DNA of 64,000 bases. Source: Streptomyces canus (GTDB taxonomy: Bacteria > Actinomycetota > Actinomycetes > Streptomycetales > Streptomycetaceae). The translations under genes were made by a program, and so were the position numbers. This document shows, piece by piece, positions 54,163 through 62,275 of this stretch; within the stretch, counting starts at the first letter, position 1; every line of letters starts with the position of its first letter. The notes beneath the pieces are model-generated. The model worked only from the letters and a program-made list of their open reading frames with translations, had not been told where the DNA came from and did not search any database. Where the stretch lies: NCBI RefSeq assembly GCF_041435015.1, contig NZ_CP107989.1, forward strand, positions 62,001-126,000. The letters are read 5' to 3'.

Positions 54163-55036
54163 GCAGGGTCATCGACCAGTAGACCATCGCCTCGGCGCTG
54201 GCCGTGCGCCGCTCGAAGTCGCGCACCAGACGGCGGCTTCGCATCAGGTGGGCGAAGAACCGCTCGACGATCCACCGCTTGGGCAGCACCACGAAGCCGC
54301 GCATGTCGTCGCTGCGTTTCACGATCGCCAGGACCAGCGCGAGCGTGGCCAGGCAGTGCTCGACCAGGCTGCCGGTGTAGCCGCCGTCGGCCCAGACCAG
54401 TTCCAGCCGGTGGTGCACGTCGGCGACCTGCCCAAGCAGGCCCTGGGCGGCGATGCGGTCACCGGTGTCCGCGGCGGTGACCATCACACCCAACAGCAGG
54501 CCGAGCGTGTCGACCACGACATGCCGCTTGCGCCCGTTGACCAGCTTGCCGCCGTCGAAGCCCCGGCTGTCCGCGCCGACCACCGCGTCCGCTTTGACGG
54601 ACTGCGAGTCGATCACCGCGGCCGTCGGCTCCGCATCCCGCCCCAGTTCCTCGCGGGCCCTCGCGCGCAACCGGTCGTGGAACTCCTTGACCAGAGCGTT
54701 GTCCCGCCAGCGGCGGAAGAATGCGTAGACGCGGTCCCACGGAGGGAAGTCGGCGGGCATCGCCCGCCACTTGATCCCGTTGTCCACGAGATACCGGATC
54801 GCATCGAGCATCGCCCGGTGGCAGTACCCCTCCGGCCGGCCTCCCCGGCCGCGCATCCAGCCCGGCACCGGCAGCAGCGGGCAGACCGCGGCCCACTCTC
54901 CGTCCGTCATGTCGGTCGGGTAGCGAGGCTGCCGCTTCCCGTTGTCGGCGGCGTTTCCGAACCGGTGAGCCAGGCAGTCACACTCCCAGGTGACCGCGCT
55001 GGACTGCCCGGCCATCGGCACGCAAGACTGCTGCAC
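54119..55036 (-). CDS. IS5-family transposase, intact
   Basis: 305 residues. The DDE triad is visible: Asp in AAVIDSQSVKA, Asp in VWADGGYTG and Glu in WIVERFFAHLMRSRRL. DGGKLVNGRKRHVVVDTLG is the family signature between them. N-terminal MTDGEWAAVCPLLP begins the conserved part near residue 43. It moves the element defined by 53514-55176, and is the only complete transposase in the window. Confidence 0.93.
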   Translation of the reverse strand: MQQSCVPMAGQSSAVTWECDCLAHRFGNAADNGKRQPRYPTDMTDGEWAAVCPLLPVPGWMRGRGGRPEGYCHRAMLDAIRYLVDNGIKWRAMPADFPPWDRVYAFFRRWRDNALVKEFHDRLRARAREELGRDAEPTAAVIDSQSVKADAVVGADSRGFDGGKLVNGRKRHVVVDTLGLLLGVMVTAADTGDRIAAQGLLGQVADVHHRLELVWADGGYTGSLVEHCLATLALVLAIVKRSDDMRGFVVLPKRWIVERFFAHLMRSRRLVRDFERRTASAEAMVYWSMTLLMTRRLARSRLPRG

Positions 55037-55212
55037 CAGGGCCTCCTGCTGCTCGGTGATTCGACACCAACGAGCTGTTCAGGAGGCCCTGTTCGTATGC
55101 GCCCAGCGTCCCGCGACCACCCGATCGGGACTCCCGTTCGACGCGCATCCCTCAAGATCGAAAAGACAACAGTTTCTGAGACCTCGGCGAGGGTGCGAAG
55201 CTTGGCATTAAT

Positions 55213-55322
55213 GGTCTGATCTGGCCCCACTCTTTCGGCCCGAGTTGGCTCCAGAGAGACGACCGGGTCGGTTAGGTTCCAGCTCGAAGTAGCCCCGGGT
55301 TTTGGTCAGTTCTGGCCCCACT
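55213..55322. repeat. Direct repeats resembling IS21 terminal repeats
   Basis: GGTCTGATCTGGCCCCACT (about 55213-55231) and GGTCAGTTCTGGCCCCACT (about 55304-55322) differ at two positions. Multiple end repeats with CTGGCCCCACT are typical of Streptomyces IS21-type elements. The IstB remnant lies beyond the DUF4279 gene. Confidence 0.55.
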
Positions 55323-55336
55323 GGAGAGACGGGAAG

Positions 55337-55801
55337 TCAGTCGTTCTCTGCTGCCATGTCGTACTCGTCGACATCGAGCTCTGCCCCTGTTGCTGTGAGG
55401 AATTCAAGGACGTCGCGGCCCAGGTGCCAGCCGAAGAGGTTCGTCCTGTCGGCTGGTGAGAGGAGCTCTTCCTCCTGGTCAGTGTCGTTGAAGTAGCGCA
55501 CCACATGCAGAACGGCGCTTCCGGGGCCTTCCTCGGTTGCAATGCGGCTGGCCAGTTGAGCGATGGCCTCCGTGTGAGGCTGGAGCCTTCCGACGACTCG
55601 GGACATCTGTTCGTTGACCCGCAGCTCGCGACCACGGCAGACGATCTTCCAGTGATGACAGGACGGAATGGCGACTGGTGAGGTGCTCCGGCTCGCCCTC
55701 ACCGTCGTCTCGTCCGGCTCGATGCCCAGCAGCCGGGTGATCTCGTCGGCGGTGGTTCGCTCGCTGGAGAGAGCGAAGTAGACGTATTGAGTCAGCGACA
55801 C
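55337..55801 (-). CDS. DUF4279 protein
   Basis: 154 residues from GTG 55801. Matches the DUF4279 pattern: YVYFALSSERTTADEITRLLGIEPDETTV, HHWKIVCRGRELRVNEQMSRVV, and SAVLHVVRYFNDT. Members occur in toxin-immunity-type gene sets. It is wedged between IS21 end-like repeats and an IstB remnant, so it may have been carried by that element. Confidence 0.8.
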   Translation of the reverse strand: MSLTQYVYFALSSERTTADEITRLLGIEPDETTVRASRSTSPVAIPSCHHWKIVCRGRELRVNEQMSRVVGRLQPHTEAIAQLASRIATEEGPGSAVLHVVRYFNDTDQEEELLSPADRTNLFGWHLGRDVLEFLTATGAELDVDEYDMAAEND

Positions 55802-55814
55802 CGGTGGAGACTAC

Positions 55815-56106
55815 TGGGGTGATGGCACGGTCGCGTCGCAATTTTTTTCGCCTGCTGGCGGGCCTTGGTCTGGGCAAAGCGGCAGGACTCGGTGCCGGTC
55901 TGGATGATGGTGCCGTTGAAGGAGAGCCGGTGGACGATGGCCGCGCAGGGCCGGGGGTCGGTAAAGGTCTTGGTCCAGCCCCCGAACGACCTGTTCGAGG
56001 CTGTCGCAACACTGTCCTTTTCCTCCCGCTCCGTCAGAACCTGGACCAGCATCTCGGCGCTGCGGCGGTCCAGTTTGAGGTGGCCGAGCTCATCAAAATT
56101 CCCGGC
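55815..56106 (-). pseudogene. IS21 helper ATPase (IstB), C-terminal fragment
   Basis: The minus-strand frame reads NFDELGHLKLDRRSAEMLVQVLTEREEKDSVATASN, SFGGWTKTFTDPRPCAAIVHRL and FNGTIIQTGTESCRFA, the conserved C-terminal part of IstB. The Walker A region is missing upstream. It ends next to the DUF4279 start. Confidence 0.85.
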
Positions 56107-56239
56107 GTGCTGTGGCGCCTCCCGAAGTGGTGAACGTCCCGCGGCGTCGTGGGCGTCCGGCTGAGGCAGAGGCAATCCATCAAGATCAGGGCCAGCAGGG
56201 AGAGCCCCAGCAGTTTCTGCCACCATCTGAACTCGACCA

Positions 56240-56476
56240 TCAGGACCGCGGGTCGGGGCGGAGGGCCTGCGCGATCGTGGCGAGCCGCGCGGTCTGCTCA
56301 AGGCGGTCGTCCGTGATGTGCTTCGTCGCTACAGCCAGACTCATGTTCCAGCGGATCCGTTCCAGGCAGAAGGCGCGCATCTCTTCGTCGCTGACCTCGG
56401 CGGAGGCGGTTTTCGGGGCGTCCTGTGGGGTGGGATCCGGCTGGTGCGTCCGGTTCCAGGGCCTGTCTTTGGGCAT
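56240..56476 (-). CDS. Small hypothetical protein
   Basis: 78 residues from ATG 56476, with AGGGAATC upstream. Pro-rich start (KDRPWNRTHQPDPTPQD) followed by one helical part (VSDEEMRAFCLERIRWNMSLAVATKHITDDRLEQTARLATIAQAL). No family recognised. May be a small regulatory or antitoxin-like protein. Confidence 0.5.
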   Translation of the reverse strand: MPKDRPWNRTHQPDPTPQDAPKTASAEVSDEEMRAFCLERIRWNMSLAVATKHITDDRLEQTARLATIAQALRPDPRS

Positions 56477-56576
56477 GAGGTGATTCCCTACTTCCTGGCG
56501 GTGGTGGCGAGGTCGGGGTGTCCGGCCGCGGTGGCGTCCACCACCCCGAGTTCGTGATGACCGACGACGTGAAAAG

Positions 56577-56957
56577 TCAGGCGGAGAAGGTTCCGTCGGG
56601 GTACGCGGGGCCCGGCGTGCTGAGGGCCTGGAGTGCCCGTTCCAGTTCGGCGAGCGCACCGCGCATCACCATGACTGCCCCGCCGAAAGCGAGCCCGGCC
56701 ATACCGGTCGAGACGAGGTCCGTCGGGTTGGCGGCGAAGCTGCGGGATACCCAGCGGGCGCCGGCGTCGTCCTCGTCGACGTACTCGGCCGATTGGAGGG
56801 CTGCCACGGCTGCGGGCAGCTCGGCCGCACCCCAAGGGCCGAAGTCGTCAACATCCTGAACCATTTCCACCACAGAAGCGCATGCGTCCTCGAGGGCTTT
56901 CCGTGCCTGTGCGACTCGGCTGAAGCCGGGGCCGAGTACGTCGTCGATTCGGTTCAC
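56577..56957 (-). CDS. Small hypothetical helical protein
   Basis: 126 residues from GTG 56957, with GGAGG about 9 nt upstream. Mostly helices (VAQARKALEDACASVVEMVQDVD, AELPAAVAALQSAEYV) and a hydrophobic Gly-rich stretch (LVSTGMAGLAFGGAVMVMRGALAELERALQALS) that could be one transmembrane segment. No family recognised. It precedes the HEPN-like gene's end by 237 bp on the same strand and could be its partner. Confidence 0.55.
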   Translation of the reverse strand: MNRIDDVLGPGFSRVAQARKALEDACASVVEMVQDVDDFGPWGAAELPAAVAALQSAEYVDEDDAGARWVSRSFAANPTDLVSTGMAGLAFGGAVMVMRGALAELERALQALSTPGPAYPDGTFSA

Positions 56958-57193
56958 GGTCAGCGGTCCTCCACGGTGCCAGCGGTGAGCCGTGCGGCCA
57001 CGACCGCCAGCGTACGGGCCGGGCAGGGGCCAGTGGGCGTACTTGCGTTGCGCGCTCGGAAGGACAGGACGGCACGACGAAGTAGTCGGCCGAAACGCTG
57101 CCCCCGGCCGGTGCGCCGCTACGGTGGGGACGCAGAAGGCCCGGTACCGCATCCCCCGTCGGTACCGGGCCCTTCGTACGCATTGGACGAGCA

Positions 57194-57673
57194 TCACGGT
57201 GCCGACGGGCCGGGTGCGCCATGCAGTTGGGCGAGGATCGTGATCGAGGTGCGGACCATTCCGACGGCCAGCGGTGGTGTCAGCACGGCGTGGGTGAGGT
57301 CTCCGTGGGCGTACTCGTTCCGGATAGGCCGGCCACAGCTGTCGAGGAGGTCGTACTGCTCCTCGGTGATCAGTCCGTCGGCGTGCGCTTTCTTCAGGTG
57401 GTCGGCGAGGGTTCCCCTGCTGCCGTAGCGGTCGGAGAGCGCCGCCTCGATGGCGATGATCGAGGTTGCGGCGCCGATCATCATGAACTCGTAGCGGTAG
57501 TAGCTCATGCGGATCAGCTCGCGGGCCGTGGTCAGCACGCTCTCCGCGGGCTGTGGCAGCCCTGGCGGGATGACGAGGTCGCGGACCAGGTCGTGCATGT
57601 CTTCGAACCGGCCGGCCCAGTGACGGAAACGCGTGTCGGGTACGGGCCAGGGCAGTTCAGTGGTCTCGCTCAT
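57194..57673 (-). CDS. HEPN-like helical protein
   Basis: 159 residues from ATG 57673. All-helical and containing RNEYAHGD (R-N-x3-H), the type of motif found in the HEPN superfamily, which includes RNase toxins and their inactive relatives. Other features are an amphipathic start (RHWAGRFEDMHDLVRDLVIP) and ARELIRMSYYRYEFMMIGAATSIIAIEAAL. No partner MNT nucleotidyltransferase was found nearby. The assignment is based on motif and helix pattern only. Confidence 0.6.
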   Translation of the reverse strand: MSETTELPWPVPDTRFRHWAGRFEDMHDLVRDLVIPPGLPQPAESVLTTARELIRMSYYRYEFMMIGAATSIIAIEAALSDRYGSRGTLADHLKKAHADGLITEEQYDLLDSCGRPIRNEYAHGDLTHAVLTPPLAVGMVRTSITILAQLHGAPGPSAP

Positions 57674-57787
57674 GTCCGGATTCTGGCAGCGCGGCCCCGA
57701 GAGGACAGCTTCTTTACCGGCACCCTGTGAGGCCGTTCGCGGTTCAGCCTGCATAGTCGTGCTGGATCCGGTCCTACGCGGGCAGCC

Positions 57788-57885
57788 ATGGTGTCGGCGG
57801 CCTGCTCGAAGGCGGCCCACCTGCACTGGTTCCGCCGCCTGCGGATCCGCTGGGAGCTCCGCGATGACATCCACGAAACTTGTCA
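57788..57885 (+). pseudogene. IS5-type transposase tail scrap
   Basis: A plus-strand stretch reads HLHWFRRLRIRWELRDDIHET, matching the last conserved part of an IS5-family DDE transposase (RIRWExRDDIHE). Only about 25 codons. Confidence 0.6.
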
Positions 57886-58049
57886 CTCGGCGTCGGCTCA
57901 AGAACCACCATGCATGAGCCGCGCGACCGCGGCCGTCTGCAGCAAGAACTTCCGTTCGTCGGCCCTGAGACCGCGGAGTGTCCAAGGTCCGTACAGACCT
58001 AAAGCGTGTCTCTTTGATGGGTTGGTCAGTTGATCGGATGTGTCTGTCC

Positions 58050-58325
58050 GGTTAGTGATCACTACGGTCCAGGCGATGTCGTCGACGGCATCCGCTGCGG
58101 CGAGGACGGCGGCGAAGATCTTCTCCCACGTGCCGTCGACGGCCCACCTGATCAGCCGCTTGTGGGCCGTCCGGAACGAGCCGAGCTCCTCGGGGAGGTC
58201 CCGCCGGGGCGAGTTGGTGCGGTACTTCCACGCGATGGCCTCGAGCGTGCCGCGGTGATCGGCCCTGCGCTGTCCCCGGACCGGATCGGCCGGCATGAGC
58301 GGCTCGATCCGGTGGTTTTCCCCAT
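58050..58325 (-). pseudogene. IS5-family transposase, N-terminal fragment
   Basis: The frame PLMPADPVRGQRRADHRGTLEAIAWKYR, SPRRDLPEELGSFRTAHKRLIRWAVDGTWEKIFAAVLAAADA is the N-terminal part of a common Streptomyces IS5-family transposase (ORFA). After about 58050 homology stops, leaving a short tail in another sequence. Confidence 0.85.
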
Positions 58326-58398
58326 TTTTCAGGCGTAGGCGGTGGTGTTCAAGGATCCTGTCGAGGTACCTCTGAAAACCACTGCAAGGAGACCCCCA

Positions 58399-58872
58399 GT
58401 GCGCCGCCCGACCCGGAAAGCCTTCGCCGCCCTCATCGCCGCAGCCGGCCTCGCCCTCCCCCTCCTCACCCCCACACCCGCCTCGGCTGCCACCACCACC
58501 AGCCGCTTCGCGAACTACCGCTACGGTGACTGCCTGCGCGAGACCTCCGAAACCGGCCTCAAGGGCGACCGCTGCACCACCGGACGCGGCAGCCTCCTGT
58601 GGCAGTGGAACGGCCGCCTCAACACCAGCACCACGCTTAAGAACAACTTCTGGGGCCGCTGCCTCGACAGCAATGACCGGGGCGACGTCTACCCCCTGCG
58701 CTGTAACGGCGGCTCATACCAGAAGTGGCGCACCGTCCAGCCCACCGCCCGCAGCGCCATCATGCTCCAAAGCGTCGGCACGGGCCGCTGCCTCTACCAG
58801 CAGGACAACGGCTACTACCGCACTGCCCGCTGCGACCGAGGCGCCCAGAACCAGCGCTTCACCATCGGCTGA
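58399..58872 (+). CDS. Small secreted ricin-type (CBM13-like) protein
   Basis: 157 residues from GTG 58399, with AAGGAG at 58386-58391. Signal peptide (RKAFAALIAAAGLALPLLTPTPASA) and then a single ricin-type beta-trefoil domain with repeats NYRYGDCLRE, LLWQWNGRLN, GRCLDSNDRGDV, YQKWRTV, GRCLYQQ and NQRFTIG. Six Cys residues can pair. No catalytic domain is attached. Likely a secreted carbohydrate- or surface-binding protein. Confidence 0.88.
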   Translation: MRRPTRKAFAALIAAAGLALPLLTPTPASAATTTSRFANYRYGDCLRETSETGLKGDRCTTGRGSLLWQWNGRLNTSTTLKNNFWGRCLDSNDRGDVYPLRCNGGSYQKWRTVQPTARSAIMLQSVGTGRCLYQQDNGYYRTARCDRGAQNQRFTIG

Positions 58873-58889
58873 ACGGATCTCCCGACCGC

Positions 58890-59200
58890 TTCAAGATGCC
58901 GCCGGGCGAGCAGCTCTTCTTTTTACGCGAGGCCGGAAGGCGGTCCGTTGGCCGCGGTGGGATGACCTTGAACGGGGTGTACTTCCCGTCGTAGATCAGA
59001 TGGCGTCTACTGCCCGCCTTTCCGCGGTCGACCGGTGACGGGCCGGTCGCCTCGCCCCCCATTTTTCGCGCGGATGTGGGATGCATCCACGCAGGCCCGG
59101 GTCCAGTCCAGGGCGTCGGCCGCGTGCAACTCGGCGAGGCCGACGTCTTGCGTCCGCTTCATGGCCGAGGGGGTGCCGTGCCGTCGGTGCTGGGAATGCT
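58890..59200 (-). pseudogene. IS5-family transposase fragment with slippery run
   Basis: ALDWTRACVDASHIRAKNGG is the ORFA end and GGEATGPSPVDRGKAGSRRHLIYDGK the ORFB start, separated by a frame change at the AAAAATGGGGGG run near 59060 (minus strand). The rest of ORFB is lost. Confidence 0.8.
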
Positions 59201-59417
59201 GGAGGAACCAGAGGCGGCTGCCCGCGTGCGGGTGGAGGGCTAACTGGCCGACGCACGCCACCGCGAAGGCGACAATAGTCGAGGTGAGGTTGCCGTTTTT
59301 GAAGGTGACCAGCAGGGCGTCGTAGTTGGTGGACAGCACCAAGAGCGTCGCGTAGAGCACCGCGATGGCCGCGCACAGTCCTTCCAGCAGGCGTAATACC
59401 CGTCGAGCTCCACTCAT
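59201..59417 (-). pseudogene. Membrane protein N-terminus cut by an IS5 remnant
   Basis: From ATG 59417 about 70 codons with two hydrophobic segments (LLEGLCAAIAVLYATLLVLS and STIVAFAVACVGQLALHPHA). The frame then runs straight into IS5-type sequence and stops at 59007. Probably a small membrane protein truncated by the insertion. Confidence 0.6.
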
Positions 59418-59627
59418 CCGCTTCTTCCCCCCTAGCCTGGCCGACCGCAGGGGCCGTCAGTTGGTACGGATGGCCGTTCCTGGATGTTCTCGGTCAGCCG
59501 TCCGTCCGTGTCCGTTTCGACGGAGTGACTCTCTCCCGTCTTCCGCTGGGATATGGACGGGGGTCCGTACTGGGGTGCGGGAGGTCCGGAGGATTTGATC
59601 AGGCCGCGTGTCGTACTCATCACGCCG

Positions 59628-60262
59628 TCACTCCCCTTCGGCGCACGCCTCGACGTCTTCGATGCCGGTGGGGCGGCCGGCCCGCGTCCACCGCGCGTAC
59701 GGGCCGGCCGCGATGAGCAGGGTGGCCACCAGGGAGAGCACCGGCCAGCCGCGCAGCAGATTCACCGCCAGGGTGAAGGCGACGGCCACGGCGGCCACGC
59801 GTTGACCCAGGACAGGGCCGTTTTGTCCTCGCCGCGGGCGAAGCGGGCCATGGCGACGAGTCCGACGAGGAAGCTGACGAAGACGGCGACCGCGTAGAAC
59901 AGCACGAGCTCCTGCTCCTGGCCCGCCGCGGCGACGATGATGAGCGCGGCGGCAGCGAGGTAGACGACCACCGACCAGTAGGGGGTGTGGTGGCGGTTGA
60001 CCCGGCCGAGGACCGGCGGCAGTACTCCGGGCTGTTCGGGTGTGCCGGACAGGGCCTTGAGCAGTCCGGGGCCGGCCTGGAAGGAGGAGCTGGCCGCGGC
60101 GAGCAGGAGCAGCGAGCTGGTCAGCTGGAAGGCCGTTGTAGAGCCAGCCGGCCCGGCTGCGGCGTGCGCGATGTCGGCGATCTGGGTGGAGTCCGTGCCG
60201 GGGAGGCCGGGGCAGCAGTCCCCGAGAGGCACGTGGAGGTTCACGAGATATGACGGCAGCAT
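59628..60262 (-). pseudogene. APC-family permease, C-terminal half, frameshifted
   Basis: Reading from about 60262: TTAFQLTSSLLLLAAASSSFQAGPGLLKALSG, RVNRHHTPYWSVVVYLAAAALI, QEQELVLFYAVAVFVSFLVGLVAMARFARGE. At about 59800 a missing G (AACGCGTGGCC) shifts the frame, and FTLAVNLLRGWPVLSLVATLLIAAGPYARW... VEACAEGE continues in the next frame to the stop at 59628. The N-terminal six helices are absent. Confidence 0.8.
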
Positions 60263-60441
60263 CGGAGCTAGAGGCTGACGGGCCGTTACTCGGTCGTGAG
60301 CTCTCGGACGACTTGGTCGACGGGTGGAATGAGTTGGCCCCAGGATCCGGACAGTTCTGCGGTCGGCGCTCCTTCCAGGCTTGACGTGATCAGTCATCTC
60401 GGGCGCGGCTACTTGGCACGGTGCGCTCGGGAGGTCTGGTG

Positions 60442-61500
60442 TCAGAGGTCCTTGGCGGGCCAGTCCAGCAGCCGGGCGCCGATCACCGCCGTCTGGAGCA
60501 TGTAGCGGTGGGCGGGGTCGGCCGGGTTGGCGCCGGTGAGTTTGTGGATGCGTTCCAGGCGGTAGGTCAAGGCGCGCACGCTGAGGGTCAGGCGGCGTGC
60601 GGCCTCGGCGGCGACGCAGCCGGAGTCGAAGTACGCGGTGAGGGTGTCCAGGAGGGGCTGGGCGCCGCCGCGGGCCGTGGTCAGCGGGCCCAGAGTGCCG
60701 GCGACGAGGTCGGCCATGGCCTGGCGGTCGCGGGTGAGGACGGGGTAGACGAGCAGGTCGGCGGAGCGCAGCACAGGGTCGTCGAGGTGGAGGCGCTCGG
60801 AGAGTTCGAGGACGCCCAGGGCCTCTTCGTAGGACTGGACGACGCCTCCCGGACCCGGTTGGGGTCGTCCGATGGCGACCCGGCCGCCGTCGGTCGCGGC
60901 GTGCGCCTGTTTGGCGAAGTAGGTGAGGACCTCGTCCTGGTGGCCGGGGGCGATGCACAGCAGCCGGCCGTCCTTGGTGGTGAGCAGGATGCTGCGGTCG
61001 CCGAAGCGGGAGATGAGGGCCCGTTCCACCTGCCGCGGCACCAGGTCGCCCTCGTCGTAGGCGTCCGGGCCTTGGGCTACGGCGACGGCGTGGGCGTGGG
61101 ACAGGCGCAGGCCGAAGCGTTCGGCGCGTTCGGCAAGGCGGCCGAGGTCGCTGCGGCCGTAGAGGAGGTCGTCGATGAACTCCCGGCGGGCGGCCTCTTC
61201 CTGACGCACCGCCAGGCGCTGGGCGTGTTCGTATCCCTCGGCGAAGGCGTCAATGACCTGCTGCACGGCAGCCAGGGCATCGTCGACGGAGCCGGGCGAA
61301 GTAGGCCACGCGGTGCGGGCAGCGGTCAGATGCGCGCTGACGAGGGCACGCAGCCCGTATCCGGCCTCGGCGGCCTGCTCCCCGAGCGCGCGGCGGGAGG
61401 AGATCTCGTCCCGGGTGAGGCGTCGCCCAGTGGCCGATACCTCGGCCAGTATCTGGGCGTAACCGTCCAGATAGTGCTCCGGGAGTTCCCGGTCTGTCAC
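60442..61500 (-). CDS. PucR family transcriptional regulator
   Basis: 352 residues from GTG 61500. The central GGDEF-like part (RLSHAHAVAVAQGPDAYDEGDLVPRQVERAL) and the C-terminal PucR helix-turn-helix (LLDTLTAYFDSGCVAAEAARRLTLSVRALTYRLERIHKLTGANP) match the CdaR/PucR group. Target unknown; such proteins often regulate purine, sugar-acid or amino-acid use. The next gene upstream is a broken permease. Confidence 0.9.
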   Translation of the reverse strand: MTDRELPEHYLDGYAQILAEVSATGRRLTRDEISSRRALGEQAAEAGYGLRALVSAHLTAARTAWPTSPGSVDDALAAVQQVIDAFAEGYEHAQRLAVRQEEAARREFIDDLLYGRSDLGRLAERAERFGLRLSHAHAVAVAQGPDAYDEGDLVPRQVERALISRFGDRSILLTTKDGRLLCIAPGHQDEVLTYFAKQAHAATDGGRVAIGRPQPGPGGVVQSYEEALGVLELSERLHLDDPVLRSADLLVYPVLTRDRQAMADLVAGTLGPLTTARGGAQPLLDTLTAYFDSGCVAAEAARRLTLSVRALTYRLERIHKLTGANPADPAHRYMLQTAVIGARLLDWPAKDL

Positions 61501-61752
61501 GTCGTCCCCCGGATTCTTGACGCGCCGGTGAGGATCCTGGCGGCCACCGGCATGCAGACCCTAATGAACGCTGCCGGGAAGCGGCAATGCGCGGCCGGGA
61601 TCGGATCGTGCAGCATGGCTCGCGGGGAGCACAGCGGATGATTTTGGTGCCGGATACCGGCAGGTGCCCGGCACCAAGGACCAGAGCGGCCGCTGGACCA
61701 GAGCGGCCGTGCGCCGTCGGAGACGCGCCCGTGCCGTGAGGGGGGCCAGGAG

Positions 61753-62163
61753 ATGCGGACCTTTCCAGCAGCGGCCACGGGCCCGCTCACGATCCTGCTG
61801 ACCGCGGCGTTCGTCGTGGTTGTCTGCTTCTGGCTCCTGGCCGCCGTGGGCGTTGCCGACGTCGACAGCTTCGACACGGATGTGGACTTGAGGGCGTGGC
61901 ATATGAGTCGGGTGCCCGTGACCATCGCTTTTTCGCTGCTGGCGGTGCTCGCCTGGTCCTTGAGCGTGGGAGCGGCGGTTGTGCTTGCTGTGTTCGCGCC
62001 CACGCTGCCTGCCAACGGGCTGCTGCGCCTGATCGTCCCGGTGGGAGCGCTGCCCGGCGCCTGGATGGTGACCTGCCTGATCGTAGGGCGGTTGCACCAC
62101 CTTTTCCCCGATGTACCCGCGCTGTCCGGGCTCAGCGAAGCTCGCACCGACGATGACGCCTGA
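61753..62163 (+). CDS. Small membrane protein, DUF1449/YqiJ-like start
   Basis: 136 residues, ATG 61753 with GAGGGGG about 9 nt upstream. Three hydrophobic segments. The first part (VCFWLLAAVGVADVDSFDTDVDL) resembles DUF1449/YqiJ-type proteins, which are often linked to membrane-remodelling (flotillin-like) genes. The usual C-terminal OB-fold is missing or replaced, so either truncated or a short form. Confidence 0.65.
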   Translation: MRTFPAAATGPLTILLTAAFVVVVCFWLLAAVGVADVDSFDTDVDLRAWHMSRVPVTIAFSLLAVLAWSLSVGAAVVLAVFAPTLPANGLLRLIVPVGALPGAWMVTCLIVGRLHHLFPDVPALSGLSEARTDDDA

Positions 62164-62275
62164 CCGAGGGATGCGGGCGGCCCGGATCTCTGCGGGGGCG
62201 CATCACGTGACACCAGCACTTCACGCGCTACCGACGGCTTCCGTACGTCGGCGTCGTCCTTTGGCTCCCCTGGCG

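Larger units (their letters stand above)
53514..55176. mobile_element. IS5-family insertion sequence with passenger gene, exact ends visible
   Basis: Inverted repeats GAAGCTGTTGTCTTTTCG (53514-53531) and its near-complement at 55159-55176 match 17 of 18. The element is flanked by the 3-bp direct repeat TGA (53511-53513 and 55177-55179), agreeing with the TNA targets of the IS1031 branch. It contains an intact transposase (54119-55036, minus) and a passenger gene (53626-54162, plus). Removing it with one TGA rejoins a minus-strand frame across the junction. Confidence 0.88.
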
